A DNA stretch of 64,000 nt from contig NC_134845.1 of assembly GCF_965363235.1 (NCBI RefSeq), positions 62,277,261 to 62,341,260 on the forward strand, in the 5' to 3' direction. The notes below the pieces were generated by a model. The model saw only the letters and a program-made list of their open reading frames with translations, had not been told where the DNA came from and did not search any database. This DNA comes from Mytilus galloprovincialis. Lineage: Eukaryota; Mollusca; Bivalvia; Mytilida; Mytilidae. The number at the start of each line of letters is the position of its first letter. The stretch's first letter is position 1. A program made the translations under genes and the position numbers. Shown here in pieces: positions 47,940 through 60,449 of the stretch.

Positions 47940-49235
47940 CTACTGAGAAATAGTACAACTTATAATTGTGAAGTTGAAATCTTCCCGTTCGATAGATTTA
48001 AGTTATAAGTTGTTCATCAAAATGGAGGAAAAATCAAGTATGACGTAGTCCTCCTATTATAAGTAATATCCTTAATTCAAGTTCATCGATAAATACATAT
48101 ATATATATGTGTGTATGATATGTAAGTCCTAAATGAAATATTGGTTATTCAGTGATAGGACATCATCAATATATCTCAACACAAGAAATGAAGAATATCG
48201 CAAGGTGATTTTTGTTTCTTTAAAAATGTTTATGGGAGTACAAAAATAAATCGACCAGCAGGGTTTCACAATTAGAATCCACTGGAAAAAAACATCACTC
48301 TATTGAACTAATATTCCTCAACAAATATATTGTTGATAAAAAAATCTAGCCTTTTGATAGTATCATCTTCAGTGTATGTCCGATAAAAATCATTTGGTTT
48401 CTTCACAAATTAAGAATTATTGTAACTCAAAACAAGAGGTTTGTATCTACGATTCCTATTATAATAGAAAATAGCTCTGTTTAATGAAATGGTGAATTCT
48501 ATCGTTCAAATGGGCACGGTAAATTGCATTGTAAAGCGAAAAAAACCATCAAAAGTTTTAATTTTGCTGCAAAAATGCAGAGATTGCGACCTAAACTTTA
48601 GCAGTAGATCTTTAAAATTTATTAACAATAAAGTATAATTGAAAAGTACGTAGAAATACACTAAATACGGAGGGAGCACTTTTTTATTGTAGAAATATTT
48701 TAATTAAACCAGTATATTTGCTTCAAAAAATTGAAGACTTTCCTTTGTTGTGCAAACTATCAAACAGAATACTTTAAGTAGACACATTGACATGATTTAC
48801 AAAAAATTTGTTAATGACACATACGGATGAAAATGAGTTCATGATTTTTTTCTGAAAACATTTTGTTTTACAAATTAATTAAATAAACAACGCAGTTAAT
48901 CATCCGTTCTCAAATATATCTAATTTCCTATTCAAATTAATTGAACGGATATGTATCCGACATGCATTTACTAAACAAAGAACAATTAGGATACAAATAG
49001 TATGACTATATGTAGTACTTCCTCTCATAACTATTAGAATTGACCTACAAGCTTTGATCGAATTCATTGCATCAACACGCTAATACATATGAAATAAATG
49101 TACATTGTTAAGTTTGTTATCAATGTAGCTATCTTTTTAAAACCTTTGCAAGTTATAAACAAACAAAAAGCAAAGTGGCCTTCATAATTAACTATCACGC
49201 CTTGTTTTACATATCTATCAATTAACCGAGTGCAA
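47940..49235. other. Non-coding stretch
   Basis: AT-rich; no supported feature. A short (ta)n(tg)n run lies at 48102-48118. Confidence 0.5.
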
Positions 49236-49239
49236 TACC

Positions 49240-49960
49240 GGCGTCCCACATCAGCTTATAGCACTGACGTACACCGGGCGCGGTCAAAAACCATGTACAC
49301 TGCAAATACGCAAGTTGTTTTGGGCGCATTTAACAGCCAATCACAGTTATATCGTGTGCACAACTAGCTTTAAACGTGTTTATGCCATACGAGAAGCGTA
49401 CACAAGCGTTTATCGGGCGTTGAAGTAAAGTATGTTGGCGTATGTCTGCCGTTTGTCTAACGAAGATAAAAGGCACACTACGGAAAACACATCTCTTGAA
49501 CGTATGTGAGACGCGTCCCGATCGTACACTTGACGAGTAATCGCGCTTTCGGCGTGCCTGTGACATTTATTTATGATATGTGTGTTCTACTTCCAGATAC
49601 ACATGGTCGAGGACAATATGACGGTTGTGGTCCATTCGTTTGATGTGTCTGAGCTTTTGATTTTGTCATTTGAATAGGGACTTTTATTTTTGTCTTTTCC
49701 CCAAGTATTTTTGTGATTTTCTTCTGTAAATTAATTCACGAATACATGCCACTAAAAAGGACAGAACAAATCTCGTTGAATGTCAGAACACGGTTTTAAT
49801 ACGTTACGGGTACGTTTTATACGTTCAGAGAGCGCTAAAACTACGCGAGGCGTATGCAACATACACTCATACGATGGAACAATCATGAAGCGTGTAAAAT
49901 GAACCCTAAAAGTGTCTCATACTTATCTGTAGCGTTTTCCGATGCGCTTATAAGGTATGT
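49240..49960. repeat. CG-richer repetitive segment split by another repeat
   Basis: 49240-49570 and 49780-49960 have many CpG-containing acgcg, gcgtt and cgtac words, unlike the surroundings. They are separated by a repeat piece at 49617-49735 that shares ttgtggtccattcgtttgat and gagcttttgattttgtcatt with the copies at 34.6-35.0 kb. The minus-strand frame 49330-49566 has no recognised domain. I take this as a repeat interrupted by a second repeat; its family is unknown. Confidence 0.4.
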
Positions 49961-49969
49961 ATTGCGTGC

Positions 49970-51190
49970 GTGTGTGTAGCGAACAGGCTAGAGCTAGATG
50001 AAAATATGTATGATGCATAAATAAATTTGTGAAATTGAATTAGATTGATCAGTTGTTTTGGTTTAATGCACTTGAATAGACAATAACTGTTTAGTGTCTT
50101 TAAATATAATTTGCTTTTGTTGGATGCTGCGAAACATGTGTAATACGAGTTTTGGCGAACTATTAATCCCATTTAGAGCTGAGTATAAATACAAGTGATA
50201 TATAAAGACACTAAACAGATAATTGTAGTTACCCTGTATCCTGTATATTGTTTTGATTTTGGAAGACAGAAAAAGTCCTCTTTGTGTTTTTTTTTTCGAT
50301 TAAAATCCCTTGAGGCCAGCGTAGTAATATCAAAATCACACATTCAGTTGAAGATGGGTTCGCAGAAAAGAATCTCGAATTGTCAACAATAATACATCGC
50401 TCAACGTACATAATTATCTTTTCCAACATAATAACTGATTTCAATAGTGCAACATTTGTACAAACAGATTAATAAACATTGTCCGATTTGTAACAAAAAT
50501 GTATGAGTTGTCCTACGCTTCAGAATTTGACATTCACTTAACATGCTGAAATTGACATGATTGATTTTGTGTACAGAATCGTGGTTTAAACTCGATGATT
50601 GGTGTCTGCTGTCATACAATGGGTATAAATCTTTAGTACTCTAAAATTATTCTATAGTTTGCATACGATCAAGCAATACGCCACTCGAATGCGACTGCAA
50701 AATGCAACTGCTATACACATTATGAGGTCACGAATGATCATAATACACTCGTTAACAGCAATACATAAACAAAGACGACAATGGCTGATGCTTGAAAGCG
50801 ATATCTGTATATATTTCCTTGTATATGTATAACAAGACATCCATTTGCAGCATAACCACATATGCGTGTAAACCTAGTGATTGTCATAATTAACTTGTTA
50901 ACAAATATTGTGTTAAAACAAAATGAGCAATAAGTAACCTCGACTATAATACCAAACTGTATAGAAAATGAAACAACCAATTGAGCAGCAATAAATATAT
51001 GATACATTTTCAGATGAAATAAAGTATATATTCATTAAATCATATGAATTAAGACAAACTATACATAAAAGAAGTAAAAGATGCAGTATTTATTCGAGAA
51101 ATCAAGAAAAAAAAACATATATTGTAAAAGTATAACAATAGTGACAAGAACGTTATTAAGGATTTATAGCTTATAAATATTAACTTATAA
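49970..51190. other. Non-coding stretch
   Basis: No supported gene. The open frames on the minus strand here (50401-50619, 50652-50861, 50738-51007) overlap each other and lack motifs. Confidence 0.45.
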
Positions 51191-51395
51191 TAATTACATT
51201 AGATGTATGTTTCATTACAATACGTTATTCTGATTGGCTAACTGCACATCATGTGTTATTCCTTAAGTAGTTGTGTCACTCAATAAAATTTCTCATTCAT
51301 GATGACACGAGGTCCCACAATAAAGTGCACAGGTAAATGAAATAAAAACTTGATAAAAGGCGTGTTTTCATGATCCTATAGGTAAAAATGTAATT

Positions 51396-51535
51396 ATAAG
51401 TATTGAATGCTTTTTTTTTTTGTAACTTTATAGGGTTGTAAAAGCGTTGACCGTGCGCACATTTTAAGTATGAAGCGCTTCAACGCTTTTACACCCCAAT
51501 AAATTTACAAAAAAGAGCATTCAATTCTTAAATAA
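51396..51535. mobile_element. Foldback element upstream of receptor copy 3
   Basis: The left arm has attgaatgctttttttttt, tgtaactttatagggttgta and aaagcgttga. The right arm has tcaacgcttttacacccc, aataaatttacaaaaaagag and cattcaattctta, the reverse complement with few mismatches. The arms are about 60 bp with a loop of about 22 bp (ccgtgcgcac...). It ends about 35 bp before the TATA box of receptor copy 3. Confidence 0.8.
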
Positions 51536-51570
51536 ATAATGTAACGGTATGTTCAAAGAATAACAAAAGC

Positions 51571-51580
51571 TTTATAAATA
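51571..51580 (+). promoter_or_regulatory. TATA box of receptor copy 3
   Basis: The sequence tttataaata lies 38 bp upstream of the ATG at 51618. The expected start site (about 30 bp on) would give a very short 5' leader. An ATG at 51588, in the same frame but stopped at 51609-51611, probably lies upstream of the start site. Confidence 0.55.
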
Positions 51581-51617
51581 CGAAACAATGATTCTTCCGC
51601 GTCGAATTTGAAGTAAA

Positions 51618-54600
51618 ATGAAGTATGTGGCCATGCAACTACATGTATATTTCACATCATTGATTTTGTTGTATTGCATTCCATGCCAAGCCTTTCTTAG
51701 CAGTGGGGTTTGTGAAAGAACTGGTCCCGGTGGGTAAGTTTGTTGATTTGCATTCAAAGAAACTTAGGTTAAATCTAAATCAAATGATACAACAAAACAT
51801 TATTTGTTTATTTGTTTTAAAATGTGACTCCGTGTGAAAAAAGTCCATATACAAACTTTCTGACGATAGTCCTCAGCATTAACCACTAGGACTGTCCCTA
51901 TGTTTTTAATCATTTGTTTTAAATCATAAGTGTTTATTTTTAATGATTACATATCTTGTTTGATTACCCTATCATGGCAACTATGTACTTAATCCGATCG
52001 TGTTGTAACAGTATTGGTATAATAAAGATCAAAGTATTCCAAGCTTAAGTATTAACCAGATATTACTCTTTACTACAGTACTTGTCTGTGTTTCGTTTAC
52101 AGATCTACTACTAAGTATTGCTGTGATTTCTTCGAGAAAACGACAATTGGATGCATAGGTATGCTTAATAATAATAAATACGAAAGTACGGACATTTTTT
52201 TAACCAATGTCGCCCTCACTCAAAACTAAATATAAAGAAATAGTTGTTCACTCAAAAGTTCTACAAATTTACATTTCAAGTTTTAAAATGGAAGATAGGG
52301 TACATACGATTGTTATGATAACATATATAATTATAGGTTTTGCCTTTAACAATAATCAAAACCAAACCTTAGAGTAAGTTATCAAAGACCTTTACCGAAC
52401 AAAAAGGAGAAAACTTACCACTTGATTCATGCTAAAATAATAAATAGAAAACAATATGGATACAAAATCAACGTTCAACTGCTAAAGGTGTCTTTTTTAT
52501 ACTTCGGGATATCTTCTAATTTAAACAGACACATAATAAATGCATTGAGTAATACATGTAAGTTAGCAATCGAACCACTACTTACTTTGTGGCGGGTCGT
52601 GACAGTACAACATACGAAAAACATCAAATGTGATATTGAATACTTGACTTGCATGTATCAGATAGACAGGGAGTACACACACATACACACTTAAATACAA
52701 AAATAAACCAAAAGCTTCAAATCGTGAGTTCTCACAGTCACTGAAAACCAGATCAAAAAAATTTTCAAGTTATAAAAAAAACAAGATAATTGTATTAAAA
52801 ATAATTACTACATAGGCAAAGTATTTGATGTTTACCTAATCAATTAGTGAAACCTGAGTGTGAATGTCAACAAGGACCACATTTTATATTCTATGTATTA
52901 TTACTTTCTAATAGCATGTACAGCTGGTTTTGAATCCTTTAATGGAACTCCTTGTAGACCATGTCAACAAAACTACTATGGCAACAGTTGTATAACACCG
53001 TGTCGCTATGACTAGTCAGAGGTAATGTTTGATTATGATTTTCTTTACTAATACTATTCATATTAAAATTTTATAACATTATCAACTAGATCTGTATCGC
53101 ACTGTTACTATTTCACCTCGGGAACAAAGACGTTTATCAGCGCATTAAGTTCATGTATCAAAAGTTATAAAATACTTGATAAATATTCTTTTTCCTTTGT
53201 TTTGTGAAGCATTTTAAAAATCGAAGGATTCGGTTATCTTTATCACGGATGTTTCCTAATATATATAGAATAATACATGGCAACATTCGTATCGCATTCT
53301 GTATCACAACGAGAAATCAATATCCCGAGGTCTGATATTGGTCTTGTTTTGATACAGCATGCAATACGGATTTTGTCATATATTGATTTGTTTGTCATAT
53401 ATTTTAACAAACTCAGATTCATGATATGTAAGGGGAGAATCATTTGATTTTGAGGCGGGGGCCTGGCAGATTTCAGAAATAAATATTCAGGTCCACTTAT
53501 ACATGAAAATAAAAATCTTGTCTTATCCGACATGAAAAATGAATACCCAAATGACCCTAAATACATTTTGAAATACTTTAAAAAGGTATCCGAAATTTAC
53601 AGAAGAATAAAATATTACCACTTCCCCTTTCACCACGATTGTTACCTATCGAATCATACTATTTACCGGGTTTGTAATATCATGAGCAACACGACGCCAT
53701 GACGTTGTCAGTTTATTTTCGATCTATGATTGTTATTATCTCTGTGGTATCTTTTACCCCTCCTGTGTAGTTTTAAGAGATATGCAGCGAATATTCAATC
53801 TTCGTTTCTCCATAGTAAATGCAATTTCGTTCATGACATCTAAAAAAAAAATAATTAAAAATTTGAATCGCAAATTTTTACCATTTCGGATGATGAGACA
53901 TTCCTGTTCGTTGATACATTTCAAATTGTTATACTTGTACTTTTAAGCACAAAAACAAGTGGAGAGAGAATAAATATTGTGTTCATTTTCCACATTAGAA
54001 ATGTTTTTAGCCTGAATCATGTCGTAAATGACTCATTTTCTCTAGCAAGAAATACGGGTTGAGCAGAGCGATACGGGATATGCGATATAGTGTAGTTGAT
54101 CCAGACTGGAAAAAAACCTTAATTAGATATACATGAAAATAAAAATATTGTCTTATCCGAAATGAAAAATAAATATCCAATGACCCCAAATGTAAAAATC
54201 ATTTAGATAGATCTCTAAAATTTACAGAAAAATCAAGAAAGAATTAAGTATTGCCACTTCTCTTTTTACCACGAAAAAAATATTCAGGTCCACTTATACA
54301 TGGAAATAAAAATATTGTCTTATCCGACATGAACAATAAATACCCAATGATCCTAAATACATTTTGAAATAATTCAAAAAGGTATCAAAAATTCACAGAA
54401 GAATAAAGTATTACCACTTCCCCTTTCACCACGAATGTGACCTTACTATCGAATTATACTATTTACCGGTTTTGATTTAACATGAGCAACACGACGCCAT
54501 AGCGTTCTCAGTTTTTTTTTTATCTATGATTTTGATTGACCGGCCGGTATCTTTCGCCACTCTTTTGTAACTTTTAAGGATATGCAGCGAACATTCCCCC

Positions 54601-55194
54601 TCCTTTTCCCCATAGTAAATGTAATTTCGTTCATGATACGGAGTATGCGATTCAGGGTAGTTGATAGAACCTTGATAGATATACAAAATTGCTGTATTTA
54701 GTACTAAATATATGATAACAACTTCTATCAACTCGTTTTTGATGATCATCCTTTCTAAACTTGTAATCAGAACACGTAATATTGATAATTACTCTTACAT
54801 AGTTGGCTCTAATAAGTCCCAAATACAAGGCAGCATTATTGCCTGGTAAAAAGTTCAATACCGTAACTCGAGGTGTAAACGTCAATCCTCGAAGCTATTA
54901 CAATAATTTATTGTAAAGCATGTTCAGTTAATGTATGCAATGATTGTTGCACATTTCTTCAAATTTTACAAATACAATGTACTCCCTCTCCAAATTAAAC
55001 AGACGTAAACTGTGTTAAAAACTTTCAAACACAAAAACAACAACATCTTTTCTGCACCCGTGACAACTGACATAAAAAGAGATTTGAAAATTCATTTGCT
55101 AATTATAACATGTATAATATTTAATTTTCCAAATGCAGATGTGATCACATAAATGGATGTATGGACGTTATAACAACAACTGAAGTGTATCAAG
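51618..55194 (+). pseudogene. EGF-like receptor copy 3, frameshifted in the EGF exon (3' partial)
   Basis: Exons are 51618-51733, 52103-52158, 52915-53021 and 55139-55194. The first encodes a signal peptide (FTSLILLYCIPCQA) then FLSSGVCERTGPG, exit phase 2. The second completes GG and gives STTKYCCDFFEKTTIGCI. The third is EGF-like (GFESFNGTPCRPCQQNYYG, CITPC), but TAG at 53013-53015 closes it. This exon is 107 nt against 109 nt in copy 1 and aligns codon for codon up to the stop, after which the final codons (SQR in a shifted frame) are out of register by 2 nt. The paired Cys of the C-x-C is also Tyr. The fourth exon reads CDHINGCMDVITTTEVYQ in the ancestral phase. Juxtamembrane and transmembrane exons were not found to the window end. 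Unless this is an assembly error, only a secreted stub would be made. Confidence 0.7.
53475..54645 (+). repeat. Triplicated repeat of about 370 bp in the intron of copy 3
   Basis: Copies lie at about 53475-53835, 54118-54255 (partial) and 54264-54645. Shared strings are caggtccacttatacatg, aaaaat(a/c)ttgtcttatccg, ttaccacttcccctttcacc, catgagcaacacgacgccat and gatatgcagcgaa. The right half of each full copy is a diverged Penelope-like terminal repeat. Confidence 0.75.
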
Positions 55195-56109
55195 GTGAAT
55201 ACCGTTATTTCATTGGGTTTGTACTAAACGGTCCCTTCAAAAACATTTCACACTCGTAATCCTTATCATAGTTAATGTTAATGTTAGCCCTCTGACAAAC
55301 AAACATTTATACAGAGAGCAACACATGGTATAAAACCAAAGACACATATCTACACCATTATTATAATATATGAATCGTTAATAATTCAGAAAAGTCGCGA
55401 ATATTTTACGTATTGAGATTATTTATCATATGTACACCAGTTTATATATGCTTTTGAAAGACATTCAGTTTCAAATACATGAGTCGATAGTACTGCAGTA
55501 TAAACACATTTCAGCATGACTGTTCATTGTTGATAATGTGTCAAACAGAAAGAAAACCTTACCAATAAGTTGCTTTTCTTTTTGATTCTTTAACTCGTTC
55601 CAGAATATATATGCTTACAGTTACAATTACTACATGTACTACAAATATAACATATTGTCAGAAGAACATTTTTTTATCAGATGTTTTCTAGACATTCTAG
55701 CATTCTCAATAAAGTCACTATTATTTAGTGCCAAATGTGATCAGTATACACTACAAACTGCTCAGAGTCTGAATTGACCAGTTTTTGTGCTCGACCAGTA
55801 AAATCGAGCACACATTTTACTCGACTAGTGTTGACATTGTCTAGACTTTACTTAATTAGTCTGATTCAGTACTTGATGATCTTGGTGTAGTCTGAAATGG
55901 TATTGACCAATGCTTGACCTGTTTCGACCTGTCTCGACTAGTCTTGACCTTCAAATTTACTCTTGATTGGTTTAAATCAACCCGTCTAACTAAATTATAT
56001 ATTGATCTTACAAAATTCAAGCTTATTTAGTAGTTTGATTTATTGCTGTGAAATGAAAGAATTTAATTTTACAATAGGTAAAAATAAAAATGATTATATA
56101 TAAATTTAG

Positions 56110-57960
56110 TAAGTCATCTTTAATTTTTTGTATAACTTTTTCAAATCAACTTGGATTTTCATCAAATTATGCAGCTATCTTAGATATATATAAGGCTTAC
56201 TGAATCCCAGGTCATTTTGTTTTTTTGTTGTATTGCTGTAAAATTAAAAAAATAAATTAATCTAGGTCAAAAAAGCTAAAATTTGCAGTTTGGACAAAAT
56301 AGAGATAGTACACTTTAATTTTTTTAATTACTTTTTCAAATCAACTTGGATTTTCACCAAACTATGCAACTATCTTAGATACATATTCAGCTTACTTAAA
56401 CCCAGGTCATTTTGTTTTTTTGTTGTATTCCTGTAAAATTGAAGAAAAAAAATCTAGGTCAAAAAAGCTAAAATTTGCAATTCAGACAAAATAGAGATAG
56501 TTCACTTTAATTTTTTTTATAACTTTTTCAAATCAACTTGGATTTTCATCAAACTATGCAGCTATCTTAGATATATATTAAGCTTACTGAATCCCAGGTC
56601 ATTTTGTTTTTTGTTGTATTGCTGTAAAATTTAAGAATTAAATTAATCTAGGTCAAAAATGCTAAAATTTGCAGTTTGGACAAAATAGAGATAGTACACT
56701 TTAATATTTTTAATTACTTTTTCAAACCAACTTGGATTTTCATCAAACTATGCAACTATCTTGAATACATTTTCAGCTTTCTCAAACACATGTCATTTTG
56801 TTTTTTGTTGTATTGCTGTAAAATTGAAGAAAAATATCTAGGTAAAAAAATCTAAAATTTGCAATTCAGACAAAATAGAGATAGTTCACTTTAATTTTTT
56901 TGATAACTTTTTCAAATCAACTTGGATTTTCATCAAACTATGCAGCTATCTTAGATATATATTAAGCTTACTAAATCCCTGGTCATTTTGTTTTTTGTTG
57001 TATTGCTGTAAAATTTAAGAATTAAATAAATCTAGGTCAAAGAAGCTGAAATTTGCAGTATGGACAAAATAGAGATAGTACACTTTAATTTTTTTAATAA
57101 CTTTTTCAAATCAAATTCGATTTTCATCAAACTATATGCAACTATCTTAGATATATATTAAGCTTACTTCAACCTAGGTAATTTTGTTTTTTGTTGTACA
57201 AATGTATTGCTGTAAAATTGAAGAAAAAAAATAATCTAGGAAAAAGCTAAAATTTGCAGTTTAGACAAAATAAGGATAGTACACTTTAAATTTTTTTATA
57301 ACTTTTGAACATCAACTTGGATTTTCATCGAACTATGCAGCTATTTTAGATATATATTTAGCTTACTTAATCCCCAATTCATTTTGTTTTTTGTTGTTGT
57401 ATTGCTGTAAAATTTAAGAATTAAATTAATCTAGGTAAAAAAAACTCACATTTGCAGTTCGGACAAAATAGAGATAGTACACTTTAATTGTTTTAATAAC
57501 TTTTTCAAATCAAATTGGATTTTCATCAAACTATATTGCTACCTTGGTTATATATCCATCTTACTGAATCCCAGGTTGTTCTGAAGTTGTGTGTATTGCT
57601 GTTAAACTAATCTAGGTTAAACAAGTTAAAAGAACTAGAGTTAGCAGATTCGACAATATAGAGGTAGTACACTTTAATTTTTTTAATATTTTTTTTTTTC
57701 AAATTAACTTGGATTGTAATCGAACTATACAGCTACCTTGGTGATATATTAAGGTTACTGAATCCCAGGTTGTTTTGAAGTTTGGTGTACTGCTGTCAAA
57801 TTTAAGAATTAAATTAGTTTAGGTAAAAAAGGCTAGGTTTTGTAGTTCGGAACGAAATTCAGACAGTACACTTTAAATTTTTCATAACTTAATCCAATCA
57901 ACATAGGTTTTCTTTAAACTATACAGCTGTCTCATTTTACTTATTTATTTATTTATTTTA
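56110..57960 (+). repeat. Tandem array of about 195-bp units with dimer organisation (left arm)
   Basis: The anchor tttttcaaatcaacttggat recurs at about 56141, 56336, 56528, 56722, 56912, 57106, 57307, 57505, 57699 and 57893, at steps of 190-201 bp. Neighbouring units alternate in type: odd ones carry atatattaagcttactgaat and tggacaaaatagagatagta; even ones carry cagctt(a/t)ct(t/c)aaac and attcagacaaaatagagata. The real period is thus a dimer of about 387 bp. One more unit (about 58425-58560) follows the inserted repeat. Confidence 0.85.
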
Positions 57961-58028
57961 CTGCATCGCAAGTTGTTATGTGAATTGTAGTATTGCTGTC
58001 AAATTTAAGAATTATATTGATGTAGGTA

Positions 58029-58400
58029 AAAAATAAAGGCAACAGTAGTATACCGCTGTTCAAAACTCATAAATCCAGGGACAAAAAACAAAATCGGGGT
58101 AACAAACTAAAACCGAGGGAAACGCATTAAATATAAGAGGAGAACAACGACATAACACCGAAACGTAACACACACAGAAACGGACCAAGCATCAGATAAA
58201 ACACCACGAGAATAACAAATATAACAAGAAAACCAAATACATGAATTTGGGATAGACAAGTACCGTGCCACGTCTGATCTCAATATCTCAAAAATAAGAG
58301 AAAACACAAACGACTCAACGTTAAAATGCAACACACACAGAAACGAACAATAATATAACAATGGCCATCTTCCTGACTTGGTACAGGACACTTTTAAAAT
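58029..58400. repeat. Mussel repeat ggcaacagtagtataccgct, copy C, inserted in the array
   Basis: From aataaaggcaacagtagtat through acaaaatcggggtaacaaac, cacacacagaaacggaccaa and acatgaatttgggatagaca, as in copy A at 19831. It is followed by a second block with cacacacagaaacgaacaat. It splits one of the 195-bp units (taggtaaaa before, ggtcaaaaagctagaatttg after). Confidence 0.8.
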
Positions 58401-58600
58401 GGAATAAAAGTGGTGGGTCAAAAAGCTAGAATTTGCAGTTCAGACAAATTTCAGATTGTACACTTTAGATTATTTCAAAGCATCTTGGATTTTCATCCAA
58501 ATCTTCAGCTATCTTTATTATAAATTATTCTTAAAAAAAACAGGTAATTTGGTCACTTAGTTTATTACTGTTAAATCTAAATATTTAAATTATGGTAAAC

Positions 58601-59083
58601 GGACAGAAAGTCACTGACAAAGAGTCACAGGACATAAAGTCACAAATTTGATAGGACAAAGAGACACAGTACAAAAAGTCACAAATAACTTTTTAACAAT
58701 TGTTTAGATATATTTTGAAATATTTTCTTTTTGTCACAAATATTCATTTCTAAGTTAAGGAAATTGCTCACAAACCTTGATAAACGAAAAAGTATGAAAT
58801 AATTATCATGCTAAGGATATATTTATTGGCAAAATGAAGCCATTTAAGTATCAAGCTACTTTGACAGTTTGTGTTCATAACAATTATTTGATCATTATTG
58901 ATATTTATTGAATAAATTTGAATTACAAAGTTTCACCATACATAAAACTTCAAGAAAAATACCAAAAAAAATATTTGCCAAATAAGATTTTCTTGTTCAA
59001 AGAATAATAATTTCAAAACTGAATTGTGACTTTTTGTCCTGTGACTTTTTGTCCGTGTCTTTTTGTCCCTTGACTTTCTGTCC
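58601..59083. mobile_element. Palindromic-end MITE, ends GGACAGAAAGTCA
   Basis: The left end ggacagaaagtcactgacaa is followed by agagtcacaggacataaagt. The right end in reverse complement is ggacagaaagtcaagggaca followed by aaaagacacggacaaaaagt. The arms are about 60 bp of short ggacaaaaagtca-like repeats. Length is 483 bp. The flanks are aac on both sides, a possible 3-bp duplication. It is nested in the foldback element. Confidence 0.8.
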
Positions 59084-59089
59084 AACATT

Positions 59090-60440
59090 CTTATATTATA
59101 GATATCTATCTGAATTTTGTCGAAACTGAAAATTTTATTACCTATTAACTATGTTATTAAATTTGACAGCAAAACACCAACATACAAAACAACCTGGGTT
59201 TTTGTATGAGAAATCTATAATAGATAGTTAAACAGTTTTATTTTGATCTAAGCTGATTTGAAAAAGTTATAAAATCTTGAAATAGACACCTATTTTTGTT
59301 AAAACAAGAATTTAATATCATGAAATTTCATAACAATCCTTGAAAACCTTTTAAGAAAGGAAATCTGTTCCTGAAAGTTACAGTAAAAATTCAATTTAAT
59401 CAAATCTTAAAATATTTTCTGTCAAATTTAATGACATGGTACTATACAGGGGCACTAGTTATCCAAACTATCAAAAGTATAAAATAAACAGTTTACAGAG
59501 CATGGGGTAGATAATATATAGGTTCGTTTCGTGTGTATTTTAGTCCAGACCATCGATTTGACCTCAGATGACCATATAAGCGATGTCAACATAAATAAAG
59601 ATATGAATAGATTAAACCAACATGTGCAATTGGATTTTTATAGGTCTGTTTGATTTTATTTTATAGATAAGAAATAGATGTTTCTCGTTGCTTTTAACCG
59701 TATACGAATGATTTTATGTGCATCAAATTAGTAATCAAATGATTTACCGTAGTTTCACTTTCAATGTTGACATTCTTTTTTTTTAAATAACCAGTACACG
59801 TACAATGCATGCGTTGGTAATCTCTAGATAAGGGTTACATTGAAGTTCACATGAATACGGATTTAAAGAGGTCGACTCATTCACTTGCAAGTGAATAACT
59901 AATTATCAATGTTTCTTGGCGTAATTTGACAAAATTGACCCATTTTGGCTGCAAAAAAGCGAATTGTTATTTCACTATTTCACTTTCATTATTGATTGAA
60001 CAAAAAAAAATCAAACTTGAGATTTTTAATATATCTCATAGCTAGTGCCCCTTTAACATGGTTTGATTACATCAGTACAAGTGAGTTTTACAGGTAAAAA
60101 GAAAGCCCTACTTTTCTTAAATTCGTGTATTACTTATCTAGTCAATTCAAAAAGCCTTGCAATCTAGATTTAACAGGATGTTGCAACTTTGAATGAATGT
60201 TATTTAGAATTTAAAACTCTCTGGTAGATGTGATTTTTTTAAAAGGTTTGCCCCAAGCAGGAGGTATTGCTTTATAAATCACCACACATCAGAAAAACTA
60301 TTAAACTATTAATGTGTCATCCCTTTTTGTTATATTTATATAAAATATATATCAAAAAGAAATAAAACATTAAAGGGATTATTTAACTATTTTATATATA
60401 CTTTTTCCCAAATTGCAAGGAAAGATATATTTCTAATATC
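59090..60440. other. Central part of the foldback element, no gene
   Basis: AT-rich, non-repetitive by eye apart from one inverted unit near 59150-59290. No open frame with recognised motifs. Confidence 0.5.
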
Positions 60441-60449
60441 GTAGCTTTT

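Noticed and set aside
49330..49566. Basic minus-strand frame in a CpG-richer segment
   Set aside because: Composition follows the repeat; no recognised domain.
52422..52694. 90-codon frame in the intron of receptor copy 3
   Set aside because: Lies between well-placed exons, no motif and no splice sites in phase.
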